A stretch of 64,000 nucleotides of DNA. Origin: Adiantum capillus-veneris (taxonomy: Eukaryota; Streptophyta; Polypodiopsida; Polypodiales; Pteridaceae). Of this stretch, positions 48,148 to 59,164 are shown one piece after another. Positions within the stretch are counted from its first letter, which is position 1. The number at the start of each line of letters is the position of its first letter. The notes below the pieces were generated by a model. It was not told the DNA's origin. It did no database searches and saw only the letters and a program-made list of their open reading frames with translations. Where the stretch lies: assembly GCA_014529385.2 (NCBI GenBank), contig CM043945.1:155440741-155504740 (forward strand), given 5' to 3'. The translations under genes were made by a program, and so were the position numbers.

Positions 48148-48673
48148 TGTCACAAAATGGTGACGTGGCCGGACAAGCGCACTGCTAACGTGGCAGCAGT
48201 ACCCGTAAAACGCGCCGACAGGCTGACGTGGCAGGCTATACGGACTACCGTATGGAATTTCCGTAAATCACGGCGCAAAAAGCGGGCAGCGTACGGAATT
48301 CTTGATTTTACGCTAGCTGAATTTTTTGGACAGCTTTTGGGCTTGTGCTTTCTTTTAAGAAGCTTTTAGATTACTCCTTTTGGGGCTCTGCTTTGGGCAT
48401 CCCATGTACCAATAAATAAGTGGGCAGGGCCTTACTTCTCAGAGCATCTGGACGCAGAGTTTGAGAGTGAGCACCTACCCACTCTGTTGTACTTTGAACA
48501 CAGATTAATACAAAAAGAAATACCGAAAGGGGCGCCAGTCTCTAGGGCCAATATCTCTAGGCACGGAACTATGCCGAGCCATGTCGACTCAAGTGTCAAT
48601 TGTAAACTGTTTTGACATGAATCTCTGCTGTGTCGCGGTAGAATCTTGACTTGGGGTGTCCAAGTTTGTTACA
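48148..48673 (+). mobile_element. 5' LTR of chromovirus C (526 bp)
   Basis: It starts TGTCACAAAATGG and ends GTTTGTTACA, so it has TG...CA ends, and the primer site lies one base downstream. The R-U5 motif AAATACCGAAAGGGGCGCCA at 48518-48537 is shared with A and B. The last 187 bp are repeated at the 3' end. ATACA before the LTR and ATGCA after the 3' remnant could be a diverged 5-bp target-site duplication. Confidence 0.88.
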
Positions 48674-48674
48674 G

Positions 48675-48686
48675 TGGTATCAGAGC
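48675..48686 (+). promoter_or_regulatory. Primer-binding site for initiator Met-tRNA
   Basis: TGGTATCAGAGC is the classic complement to the 3' end of plant initiator tRNA-Met, one base after the LTR end. It sets the start of minus-strand DNA synthesis and confirms the LTR border. Confidence 0.95.
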
Positions 48687-48737
48687 GCGGTCCATTTCTC
48701 TTCTACCAAGAAATCCGATCCTTTTCTCGCGACACTT

Positions 48738-50360
48738 ATGGATTCCAACAGACCACATTCGTCTTCTTCTGCATCTGGGAATGCGGGAGGAGATCACGAA
48801 GAAGATTCTCATGAAGAGTACGGCCCACCTCGGCCTACTCAGGCTAAGATTGAAGAGATGGAACGTCGACAAGCGGTTGATGACGCAACAAAGATGATGA
48901 TTAACATTGCGAAGGATTTAAAATTTGCAAAATTTTTGACTCAGCAATCCTTTGAAGAAGTGCACACCCAGTGGCAGAAGGCCACAGAGTCACCCATCAA
49001 ACCAGCACTCAAGAAACCTCCTGCTCCAAGGATTTTTAGAGCACAAGAATTAGAAAAGGTGGTTGACACACGGATCAGTCGGCTTTTGGACGCGAACAAT
49101 AAAGCCAAAAAGCATGACAAAAAGCAGAAGAAAGGAACTGACTTCCCGGGTTATTTGGGCCGTCAATCTACTTTTGCCTCGGCAAGAAAGCAGAAGAAGC
49201 ATGTACGATTTGAAGGTCTACCCAGTTCTTCTTCTCGTTGTTCTTCTGACAATTCTTCTAGCTCTTCTGACTCGAGCGAAGAAGACAGAAAAGGGAAAAA
49301 GCGAAGCAAAAAGAAAAGCTTCGGAAAGGGCAAGAAAAAGGCAAAGAAGCCTAAGTCTCGCCAAGTGACAGAGGACTCATCCTGAGATAGTTCGGACTCC
49401 GATGATCACTTATTTTACGCAAAGAAGAAGCATTTCTATAAAGCCAACCAGTACGACTTCCTCGAAGATAAAAGCAAGAAAGTTAGAGAATTTAAAGAAG
49501 GTGGACAGCCAATAAAGTTTGACACTTTTTCTGGATTTCAAGATGCTTCGAGGGCTTTGGCCTTCATACAGCAAATTGACATAGCTTTCTCTAGAGGGCA
49601 TTACTCAGAGCACTCCAAGATTCGGAGGGCTACCTCTTTCTTCAAGGGAAATGCTCGAACATGGTGGTCCACCCTTCTACTGAACAAGGAAGCTGCAGCT
49701 TATTATTTCTTCTTGGCTGACTCGGGAGTACAAACGAGAAATACGAACTGCTTGGAATCATCTTCGGATGACCAAGGGAGATTCTCTGGACACGTATTGC
49801 GAGAGATTTTGGAGCTCTTTTCTACCAGCTTCTTCATTTAAGAAGATCTTGTTCAAAGAACCAATTGAGCGATTTTGCTACGGACTTCCTACAGAGATCC
49901 GAGATCACTGCTTAGAACAAAAGTCAAATTCTATTCAAGAATTGATGGGTCATGCGAAACGGAGTTTTGCCATACATTCGAGCAATCTGACTTACCCACT
50001 GATGAGATTTTGACTCAAAGAACCCAACAGACTTCTAATAATGAAAGTAGAAAGAAAAAGAGCCCCCAAGAAAAGAAAGACAACGTTCACGACCCCGGCT
50101 CACTCTTCGAAAGAGGACTAACTACATCAAAGAGGGGAAGTGTTTCCGGATGCGCGGAACATGGGCACGTCTCCGCGAAGTGCCCTAAAAAGGTACAGCA
50201 AGAACAGAATGAAGACAAGCCAGAGAGTTTGAGAGCAGCTGAGGAACGTGGACGAAAAGGCAAGATGAAAACAGGACTGGTTCCAGATTGCATGCGTACT
50301 GACCAAGCACAATTGATGAAAGTACAGAACTTTGCCGAGCTTGGGGCAAAGTGAAAGATC
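48738..50360 (+). pseudogene. Chromovirus C gag, broken
   Basis: The start Met at 48738 lies 51 bases after the primer site. The N-terminal part is open to 49385, with a Ser-rich and then very Lys-rich tail, and ends in a TGA after which the same frame continues. The capsid homology (EGGQPIKFDTFSGFQDASR, RTWWSTLLLN, IERFCYGLPTEIRDH) follows in two frames. The zinc knuckle near 50,140-50,185 is split by a one-base insertion between its first and second Cys (KCFR, then CAEHGHVSAKCPK in the next frame). Gag would build the particle; this copy cannot. Confidence 0.85.
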
Positions 50361-50770
50361 AAGAAGCCCTGATTTTCTTTGACGGAGGAGCCAAGGCCAG
50401 TTTCATTTCACCTGAATTGGTGGCGCGGCTCGAGATTACACCCGATCGGATGGGACCACAAGCAGAGGCAGTTCTAGCGGCACTCAGGGATGTGGCCATT
50501 ACAAACATCATTGGCAAACTTAGGTTGCGGGTATTTGGGGCACAAGGACTTCTACATAATGCCCTTGGAAGGTTGTGATGTCCTCCTGGGAGTCCCTTGG
50601 TACCATAAGAACAACGCCGTGGTCGATTATCGGGCGAAGAAAGCGACCTTGACTATTGAGAAGGGCCGAAACATTGTACTTGATGTGAAACTAAAGGGCG
50701 AGTCTGTCCGTATTGTATCGGCTTCGGTCGTTTTGAAATTAATATGTTTGTTTACTCGATCTTTTTGAAA
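50351..50770 (+). pseudogene. Chromovirus C protease region
   Basis: It encodes LIFFDGGAKASFISPELVAR, with Asp-Gly-Gly-Ala at the active site instead of Asp-Ser/Thr-Gly-Ala. The domain end (IMPLEGCDVLLGVPW) is in a second frame. Two frame changes and stops break it. Confidence 0.75.
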
Positions 50771-50777
50771 GATTTGA

Positions 50778-52140
50778 ATGATGAATAGAGGACAAATATG
50801 TATGAACTTGATACGCCAAGATTTTCTCCACACTCATGCCGATTGCTTTTCAAAGGGCCTGCCAGGCGAGTTACCACCAGCTCGTCCTAAGGATCATACC
50901 ATTGATCTCATACCTGGAAGCACACCACCGAACCGGCCACCTTACCGTGTGAGCCGAGCCCAAAATGAAGAAATTATGAACCAAGTGAAAGACCTCTTGG
51001 AAAAGGATCTTATCCAGCCAAGCACTTCACCTTACTGCTCTCCGGTGTTGTTAGTTTTGAAGAAAGACGGATCTTGGAGAATGTGCATTGATTATAGAGC
51101 TCTCAATAAAATCACCATCAAGAACAGATTCTCGATTCCAAGGATCGATGATATTCTTGACCGACTACAAGAATCCTCTTGTTTCAACAGGATCGATTTG
51201 AAGAGCGGATATCATCAGATCCGAATCGCGCCCAGAGATGTCTACAAGACAGTTTTTCGGACGAGCTTCGGTTTATATGAATTTTTGGTGATGTCTTTTG
51301 GCCTTACCAATGCTCCAGCGACCTTTAACCGAATGATGGACATGTTTTTTAGAGAGTACAGATCCTTTGTTGGCATTTTCTTTGATTACATTATAGTCTT
51401 CTCCAACGATGATGCAAAACATAGAGAACATCTGATACAGGTCTTTCAGGCATTGCAAGATCACAAGTTGATGATTAATGCAAAGAAGAGTGAATTTTAC
51501 TTATCACAGATACACACTTTTTGGGACACATCTTCTCAGCAGCAGAAGTGCAGGTGGACCCGGCCAAGATTGAGACTATACGTGATTGGCCCCGATTTGA
51601 AGAATGTTTATGAAGTTAGAAGCTTCTTGGGCTTATGTTCTTACTACTGGCGTTAGAAAGTTTGCAGAGGTTGCTTCCCCTTTGCATATCTTGACACAGA
51701 AAGGAGTCCCTTTCTCATGGGGACCCACAGAGGTGACTGCCTTTCAGACTTTGAAAGAGAAATTGACTACAGGACCAGTCTTGACTTTGCCAGATTTGCA
51801 AAAGTCATTCGAAGTATATTCTAATGCTTGTGGTTGTAGTCTGGGTGCGGTCTTAATGCAAGAAGGCCATGTCATTGCCTATGAGACCCGATTGTTTTCA
51901 AGGCTGGAATTGACAGCACAGATATATGAGAAAGTGCTTTTGGCGGTTATCCATGCTCTTACTCGGTGGCGACATTACCTACTCGGAGCCGATTTTATGG
52001 TCTTCACTGATCATCAGAGTTTACGCTACTTCTTGTCACAGAAGCAACTATCGGAAAAGCAAATGCGGTGGGCTAACATCTTGTCACACTTTCACTTCCA
52101 GATTGTCTGTGCAGGGACAGAAGATGTATTCCACCGAATA
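50778..52140 (+). pseudogene. Chromovirus C RT and RNase H with lost catalytic residues
   Basis: RT frame 50778-51656: SWRMCIDYRALNKITIKNRF and GLTNAPATFNRMM are conserved, but the active site reads FFDYIIVFS, so the second catalytic Asp is Tyr. RNase H (frame 51604-52407) has VYSNACGCSLGA (Asp to Asn) and YEKVLLAVIHAL (Glu to Val); FTDHQSLRYFL keeps its Asp. The DALSR end is missing. Frame breaks occur near 51,530 and 51,650. An enzyme from this copy would be inactive even without the frame breaks. Confidence 0.88.
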
Positions 52141-52179
52141 CAGAATGGGGAGGTAGTAGCGGGATATTCCATTCAGGAT

Positions 52180-53472
52180 GGCTACTTGATGAAGAAAACG
52201 ATGTTGTGCATTACACAGCCGTTGAGGGAAAAGGTTCTAACCGAATGCCATTGTCCACAATTTACGGGTCACCGCGGCATTGATACCACCTTGAAAGGTG
52301 TGGAGCGATACTTCTTTTGGCCAAGACTCAAGAAGGACATGGAGGATTTTGTACACAGTTGCTTGGTATGCCGAAAGGTCAAGTTTGACAGGCATAAAGC
52401 TCAGTGATTGTTACAGCCTTTACCCATTCCCATCCGGCCCTGGGAAAGCATTGCTATGGATTTCATTTTCGATCTCCCGAAGACAGAGTGGGCATGATGA
52501 TATCTGGACTGTTATTGACAGATTTAGCAAGCAAGCTCATTTCATTCCAGTGAAGAAAACAGTCAAGCCGGATCATTTAGCGAGACTGTTCATTGCCCAG
52601 ATATTCAGATTACATGGCATGCCTGAGACAATTATCTCTAACAGAGATCCCCGATTCACAAGATTGTTTTGGAAGGCTATTTGGGAGAACATTGGCCCAC
52701 GATTGCAATTCTCGTCATCTTTCCACCTGCAAACAGATGGGCAATCTGAGATTGCAAATTCAGTCATACTGGATTTATTGAAGTCTTACATTTCGGATCA
52801 AAAGACTCAATGGGAAAAGTTTTTGCCTTTGGTGGAATTTGCCTACAATAACACGATCCACTCTTCGACGGGAAAGGCGCCATTTGAGATTATTGAAGGT
52901 GCTCCGAAGGTTCCACCCTTCCTAAGCACGAAAGATAAGATTTTTGAAGCAAACCAGTACACGAGGAACTTGGACACTGCTTTTGCCAAGGTCCGGGAGG
53001 TTTTAGAGAAATCTCAGGAAAGACACAAAAAGGCAGCAGATCAACACCGTTGCGATTTGAAATTAAAGGAAGACGATTGGGTGCTCTTACATTTTGAGAA
53101 GGCATGCCTGAGAAAGAAAAAGGGAAAGGAGCGGCTTTTTCCAAAGCTTAGCATGAGATACTATGGACCTTTCCACATAAAAGAAAAGATAAATGATGTC
53201 TCCTTTAGACTGAAGCCGCCCGATACTTGGAGAATTCACAATGCTTTTCATGTGAGTCTCTTGAAGCCTTTTAAAGGCGATGTGCCCGATGATGGGGAGC
53301 CATATGAGCAACCCGAAGTGGAGGAAAGCGAGGAGATACTCGTTCCAGAACAGATACTGGCATATAAAGATAGAAAGATTAAAGGTAAACTGATGAGGCA
53401 GTTCTTGGTTAAATTCAAGAACTATCCCACATTGGATGCGAAGAGGATGGAGGAGGAGGACCTAGCAAATAC
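52180..53472 (+). pseudogene. Chromovirus C integrase and chromodomain
   Basis: The zinc-binding part (CHCPQFTGHRGIDTT, HSCLVCRKVK) ends at a TGA at 52405-52407. The core continues in frame 52298-53494: WTVIDRFSKQAHFIPVKK, IISNRDPRF (the second catalytic Asp is Asn) and QTDGQSEIAN (Glu present). The GPF module (YYGPFHIKEKINDVSFRLK) and a chromodomain (RQFLVKFKNYPTLDAKRMEE) follow. The chromodomain runs straight into LTR sequence at 53,473, so about all of the 3' non-coding region and LTR U3 is gone. Confidence 0.86.
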
Positions 53473-53659
53473 TTGTACTTTGAACATAGATTAATACAAA
53501 AAGAAATACCGAAAGGGGCGTGAGTCTTTGGGGCCAATATCTCTACGCACGGAACTATGTCGGGCCGTGTCAACTCAAGTGTGAATTGTGAACTGTTTTG
53601 AAGTGAATCTCTGCTGTGTCGCGGTAGAATCTTGACTTGGGGTGTCCAAGTTTGTTACA
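53473..53659 (+). mobile_element. 3' LTR remnant of chromovirus C (187 bp)
   Basis: It matches 48487-48673 of the 5' LTR with about 10 differences and ends with the same GTTTGTTACA. The polypurine tract and the first 340 bases of the LTR are absent; the join is inside the chromodomain codons. Confidence 0.9.
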
Positions 53660-55010
53660 ATGCATGTTCACATGAAACCAAAGAGCCATGAAGAAAAGCC
53701 TACCTTGTCGACATGACGAGAGCATTCTTCAGTAGCATAAGAGTCTGTAGGCCAAGCTCCTCCCTATTGATTCCAGCAGTACAAGGTCGACAATGTCATT
53801 GTTTGCCCCATCGGCATATTGGAATCAGCCTTCTTTTGCACTAAAGTGTCAATACCTAATTATAAGCCTACCTGCGCGTTCCCCGCGTAGCGATCGTAGC
53901 AGCGTTGTGTGCAACAAGACCCAGTGGCCAGTTGAACAGTATGTCCAGCTTCAACTACCTTACTCAGCTCGTTTTTGCAGGCGCAACTAGTTATTGCCAG
54001 CATTATGCCGCTCGTGCAGATTCAACAACCCTCTGCCCTCGGCCATCCTTCAATGATCATGGAAATGATATGCAGCAGCTCCCCATGCGTAATTCTCAAG
54101 ATTCACACCAATTCTTTTCCACGCAGTCTGCCCGTGCCGGGAGTAACAGGAAAGGAGTACCGGAGACCTTTCAAACCCTGGTTATATTTCGCAAATATCA
54201 AGCTGGAGGGTACTTCTGATGCTTGCTGACATGATGAGCACTCTCAAAGATCAGATATTTCGTGCGATCAACCTTTGGCCTAATCTAGAGTCGAATCACC
54301 AAAACTCATTGCCTTCGCAGGCCCGTTCATCACATTTTTCTGTTGATGCTATGAGGCTATTGGCGATGCAGACGGCAGAGGCCGAAGAAATGGAAAGCGT
54401 AAACGTCGAAGTGGACATGAGGGCAGAAAAGCTTAGCAGGATCGATCACATTGAAGCTTATGATGGTTATCCTCAAGTAATTAAGCCAACGGCTTCAGTG
54501 CTAGCTTCTTGCGCTTTTAGCAGAGAGTATGAGGGGATTAGTGACAAACAGCTCAATGTTGAGGGAAAGGCTTTGGGGAATATTGCCACTAGTGCAAGTC
54601 ATGGTCCGATGAGCCGTTGGCTTCAGTCGCACTCCTCGTCCAGCTCTGTTGATAGCCTATCTGAAAATTTGATGAGGCAAGCATTTTGGAACAATCTGCA
54701 GACAAACAGAAACATCTCTCATGAACAATTCATATAGTGTCTGCGGGAGTTGGTTTATGTGTATCTCCAAGGAGGTGCAGCAACATTGCAGCAGAAGTCA
54801 AGTAGTCAATCATGCATGTGCCTACGCTGCCGGAAAAGAAAAGTCAAAGAGCAGAAGTGGAAGCTAATTCTTTTTTCCACACGAAGAGATTTGATGCTGG
54901 AGAAGCCAAAGAACACGCACTACGGAGTAATGGCATTTCTGGAGACAGGCATACCAATATGTCAGCACCTATTAGCCTCCAGCACCATTACAACTGGGTC
55001 GGAGAAGTAG
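53660..55010 (+). other. Unrecognised coding-like sequence
   Basis: The longest open frame, 54219-54737 (172 codons), is Ser-rich, with a run SHSSSSSVDSLSENLMRQAF, and base composition unlike the elements around it. In the same frame after a TAG come YLQGGAATLQQKSSSQ and a Cys/Lys-rich stretch; another frame (54812-55048) also looks protein-like. No family is recognised. It could be exons or a decayed copy of a host gene, cut off on the left by chromovirus C and on the right by the minus-strand gag-protease element. Confidence 0.3.
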
Positions 55011-56180
55011 GCACAGGGGCTGATGGGGCTGATGGTGAAGGGGGGTGAACTCCTGTAGAGGGGATTTCTTTCCGCTTCTATGATTCTTCATAGGCTCACC
55101 AAATTCAAAGGCCTCCACCAAGGGCGCATCAGGAATATTCTCTGTGACCTGCAACCTTTGAGCTGCCTCAAGTGGCTCATTAGGTTTAGTTACTATGGAA
55201 ACATTGGAAGAGGGTGTAACTTTAGGCAAAGAGTGAATAGAGACTCGATAACAAGGCATAGATTTGGTAGCATTCAACCACTCCAACAGATCCTCATCTG
55301 ATCCGTCAGGTGGAGTATGCTGTTCCAATTCGAGGCTGGTTGCTAGGGATAAAGAACTATGTTGCACGACGGGATCCATGCCTCCTTCTAGGCGAATTGG
55401 TTGCATCAGGGAGCCAGGAGTATGTATCCACATTACATCGTTTCCCCAATTATGAAGTGCTTTAGTGTGTCGCACCCATGGTCTTCCAACGAGCAAGGGA
55501 AATCCGTCCTCAACCTGGGGAAGACGAACCACAACAAAATCCAAGTTAAAAGTAAAGTCTTGTACCTACAGAGGCACATTGTCCACTATGCCCACTGGGT
55601 AGACTGTCCGTTGGTCGGCCAACGTAACTGTGAAGGGAGTAGGGCGAGTAGGCTGTAGACCTAGAGCTAACATAGTGAGCTCGGGCATCAGGTTGATGCC
55701 AGATCCACCATCCGCTATCACTCCCGAGAATTGCCGACCCAAAACGGACACTGTCAGGCGAGGGCTTCTATAATCAGTGAGTGGAGCAGCGGGATTGGAT
55801 ATCATATAGGACTCTGACGGTCGCACTGGGAGGTGCCCGCCCCTAGGACCTGCTCCAGGGTAAAGTGACTGAATAACTACAAGGGTGTCACTTCTAAAAC
55901 TTGGATCTAGCCGCAACATGTCATAGAGGGACACTTGTTGGAAAGTGTTCTTCAAGACTGTCTCTACTGTAAGCTTTTCTTGTTCTACCAGTGGTTTCTC
56001 TGGTACCTTGATCTTCTGTAGATCTGAAACTGCTTCCAAGAAAGCTTCATCAATATCGGAGAGCAAAGATTTGGATTCCTTCATGGCACTGGGGGATGGC
56101 TTGTTAACAGCTGAAGGCAGGGTATCCACTCGTGTGAGAATGTGTGGGGAGTTGACCTTGCTGGAATGCTAAGACCAAGA
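55011..56180 (-). pseudogene. Minus-strand retroelement protease region
   Basis: The reading TVSVLGRQFSGVIADGGSGI NLMPE contains the Asp-Gly-Gly-Ser box typical of the aspartic protease in several plant gypsy lineages. After a TAG at 55566-55568 the frame goes on with LDFVVVRLPQVEDGFPLLVG and WVRHTKALHNWGND, the usual end of that domain. Then the sequence stops near 55,010; no RT, RNase H or integrase and no left LTR follow. The border with neighbouring sequence is not sharp. Confidence 0.75.
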
Positions 56181-57699
56181 GCGGCTCTCTGGGCCTGGGT
56201 GAGGACGCCAAATGGCTCCTCTACCAACTGCGGCGGCTTACTTTGAGCGGTAACCACGTGGGTAGAAGGGGGCGGCTAAGAAACGGTGCTAACTGCTATC
56301 AAATTGAGCTTGGGAAAGGCAAACTCATTCTGGCTTTGACTTGGGTTCGAAGCCGTGGATGCACCAATTTTAGGGCAATCCTTACTATAGTGATCCTTCG
56401 TTTCCGGGCAATGACAGTAGGGAGGGGACCCGTCTGGCAGGGGGCATTTGCTTTGGTAATGCCCATATTCTCCGCATTTGTAGCACAAAATGGGCCGATT
56501 CAACGGGTGAGGTGGTCCTTGCTCCTGGTGCATGGAGTTGGAGGTGGATGCATAGAAGTTTTGAGGGGATGAGGGAGCATGGTTATGATAAAAGCTCTGA
56601 GACGGAAAAGTACTTTGCAAACCTTGCATAGGAGGGGCTGCCAGAAAAGGTGGCATATGGTGTGGATAGCCACAGGGAGAAACCATGTTGGATGCAGGTG
56701 TTGGCCCTTGTTGAAGAGTAGGACCAAGACTTTGCTGTATTTGTCGCAATCCCTTGAGGTAGTAGCAGTCCTTGTCCTCATGTCCAGACTTCTCACAAAA
56801 GTGGTAGTAAACCGGAAGGGGCATTCCTCTGGAGGGTGCCCTGGAGAGTAGCATGAGCTACACCAAACCATAGCCTTAGTCTCCTGCTAAGACTTGAGCT
56901 AAGACTTGAGCTCTTCTAGCTCGGGCTTGATCTGTTCCAATGCCTCGTGATGTGGAGGCTTCTCTTGTCTCTGAGGAAAGGACCTCTCCTCTTGAAGAGC
57001 TCGCTGTAACTTTAGGGCTTCCAGTTCCCTAAGTAAAGAAGTTAAAGGATAAAGGATCAGAAGGACTTTCCAAAAACACTGAGGGGTCTCTACCTGAGGA
57101 GAGTTGGTGAACAGCTTCCTAGCTCCCTCTATCCTAGTAGCAGCCGCGACAAACTCCTCCAGAGTGGCGTCAGGTTGGAGACTCTCTCGGAGTTTTTGCT
57201 GAGAAGTTTTGGGAAGAGCCATCTCCACCCACTTCTTGACCATAAATTCCCCTGGCTGCTGAGGAAGCTTGGCAACCAGAGACTTGGTTTTAGTCATTAG
57301 TTTTGCAAAATTCTCCTCTGGCTGGAGCACCACATTGGCCAACTCATCTAAAACCTTTACCTAGTAGTCACCTGGCTTGAATGCCGCACAGAACTATTGT
57401 CGTAAAGCTGCCCAAGTTGCAAAATGGTCCTCTGCAAACTGACTATACCATTTATCTGCTAAGCCATCTAAGGTAGATGGAAAAAGTACCAAATAAGCAT
57501 CTTCCCTGTTAAGACCACGACCTCTACAGAGAGATACAAACCTCCTTGCATGGTCGTCTACATCTTCTAAGGAGAGTCCCTTGAAGGTAGGAAACTTGAT
57601 GTTTACCTTGGCCAACACACTGGTCATCGCCTCCATGGCCTCTTGCTCAGGAGCATGTTGCTCAATAGCTTGCTGTAACAAAATGGGGGAGAGCTTCAC
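56181..57699 (-). pseudogene. Minus-strand gag with up to four zinc knuckles
   Basis: From 57699 downward: a capsid region (FPTFKGLSLEDVDDHARRF, LADKWYSQFAEDHFATW), then four Cys/His clusters: CSSCYSPGHPPEEC, HFCEKSGHEDKDC (first Cys is Tyr), CYKCGEYGHYQSKC and the irregular CHCPETKDHYSKDC. In-frame stops at 57394, 57361, 56899, 56887 and 56276 are all TAG. One frame change lies near 56,830-56,850 and another near 56,130. The paired TAGs at 56899 and 56887 come from a 12-base tandem duplication. The element belongs with the protease to its left and the LTR at 58,150. Confidence 0.8.
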
Positions 57700-57938
57700 T
57701 GGGGAAGGAGATGAACCTGATGGAGGAATGGTAAGGCTGTATGTGGAGGTATGGGTGATGAGGTTGGTGGACTTCTACCAGGTACCAAGGGTTGACGCCT
57801 TCTGTTGCACTACTTCAGAGGACTTAGGAGTGCGCTTTGACGCTCAAATGACCGCCTTGTATGTGTCATGCAGTGTCTTCTTGCCCAACCAAACTTTGGG
57901 CAAGAAGACCCTTAACCGGCTGAACACAAGTCTACACT

Positions 57939-58105
57939 CTACTAGACCAGGTCGAGTGACTAGACCACCTCGCTGGATCAAGGACGAGGATGGACTAGAC
58001 CAGGAAGGAGGAAGGACTAGACCAAGGACGAGGGCCTAGACCAGGACGAGAGCTGGTTGGACCAGTTGGACCAAGGGCGAGAGAGGACTAGACCAGTAGG
58101 CTCAA
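57939..58105. repeat. Degenerate GACTAGACCAGG minisatellite
   Basis: About ten imperfect copies of GACTAGACCA(G/C)G mixed with GACGAGG and GTTGGACCA words, in the leader between primer site and gag of the minus-strand element. Confidence 0.8.
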
Positions 58106-58127
58106 CAGAGAGTGAGACTTCAGTTGA

Positions 58128-58146
58128 GATCCCATCGTGGTCGCCA
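58128..58146 (-). promoter_or_regulatory. Primer-binding site of the minus-strand element
   Basis: On the minus strand TGGCGACCACGATGGGATC lies three bases after the LTR end. It resembles the TGGCGCCGTTGCCGGGGA class of plant gypsy primer sites in form; the tRNA is not identified. Confidence 0.55.
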
Positions 58147-58149
58147 AAA

Positions 58150-58723
58150 TGAGAGCACATGTAGCGCGGATAGTGTGTTGTGCTCTCTACAGTGGGTGCT
58201 CCTCAGTGCAATGTGCGTGACAATCTCACTCAAAACAGACTGGAACAAAGGAACAATAGACAACAACTTAGCTCATAGAGACACAACAGCAGCAGACCAC
58301 AACATATGACTCGACTATCTCAAAGAACTGATACAGACTCTGGCGTGGAAACACACTCAGCTCCAGCCCAGGACTCACAGGTACAATGGGGTGTTGAGGC
58401 TCAAATGTGCACGGATGGTGAAGACGTGCTGTGTGTACAGACTCTATGCTCTAGACGACGACGCTGGACCAGATATGAAGAAGATGATGATCCTAACCCA
58501 ACAGCTACTACTCACATGTACCACCATAGAGAGCCACCAACGGCTCATAAATATCAGCCATGTGGTGACCGGGCCACGATGTCCACTAGACCAGTCCGTA
58601 TCTCTGCTGCCACGTGTCACTGCCCAGCCTAGAGAGTCCGTCAAATGTGAACCAGCCTAGACCAACTGTACTAACTGTGTGTCCTCTGAAAGTGACACTG
58701 TAGCGTGCTACAGTTGCTCTTCA
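58150..58723 (-). mobile_element. 5' LTR of the minus-strand gag-protease element (574 bp)
   Basis: In plus reading it goes from TGAGAGCACATGTAGCGCGG to GTAGCGTGCTACAGTTGCTCTTCA, giving TG...CA ends with nearly matching inverted termini (TGAGAGCA against TGCTCTTCA). The left end touches the primer site. No partner LTR exists left of the protease, so the 3' end of the element is deleted or was never complete. Confidence 0.7.
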
Positions 58724-59164
58724 GCAGCTGCCTACGAAGCAGGCAATGCTGGTGGTGTGGATTTGAACAGACACCAGTTACTACTTCGGAGTTCCCTTCT
58801 TGCCAATGACCACGATTTGGTGGCGGATCCTATGAGCAAAGGTCCATGTACCGCAGCAGCTATCGGATCAAGTTCAGATGGATGAAAATGGCAGACATCA
58901 ATTGGTATTGTAGCCAACACAAACCCTCATTTTCCCTTGGAGGAAAGCTACTCCAGGGCGGGCAGTGAAAGTCTATTCACATCTTCTCAAAGGTCTTTTG
59001 TGCAGCACGCGATCGAGGTAAAAACTCCATATAGCAGCTATAGTATGCCGAACAGGCCGAGTGCAATTATCGCCAGCAGCAACTTAACATTACATAGCGC
59101 AGGGCATGCCGTTGTTAATATATTGTCTGAGTGCGGAACCAATTTCAACGTCAAGAGGACATAA
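58724..59164 (+). other. Unrecognised coding-like sequence, possible gene end
   Basis: One frame runs from just after the LTR to a stop at 59,164, interrupted only by a TGA at 58883-58885. It encodes a Ser/Ala-rich, soluble-looking sequence (NAGGVDLNRHQLLLRSSLLA, then SRAGSESLFTSSQRSFVQHA) and ends ECGTNFNVKRT. GTAAAAAC after HAIE could be an intron donor. Together with 53.7-55.0 kb it may be one locus split by the minus-strand element. No family recognised. Confidence 0.3.
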
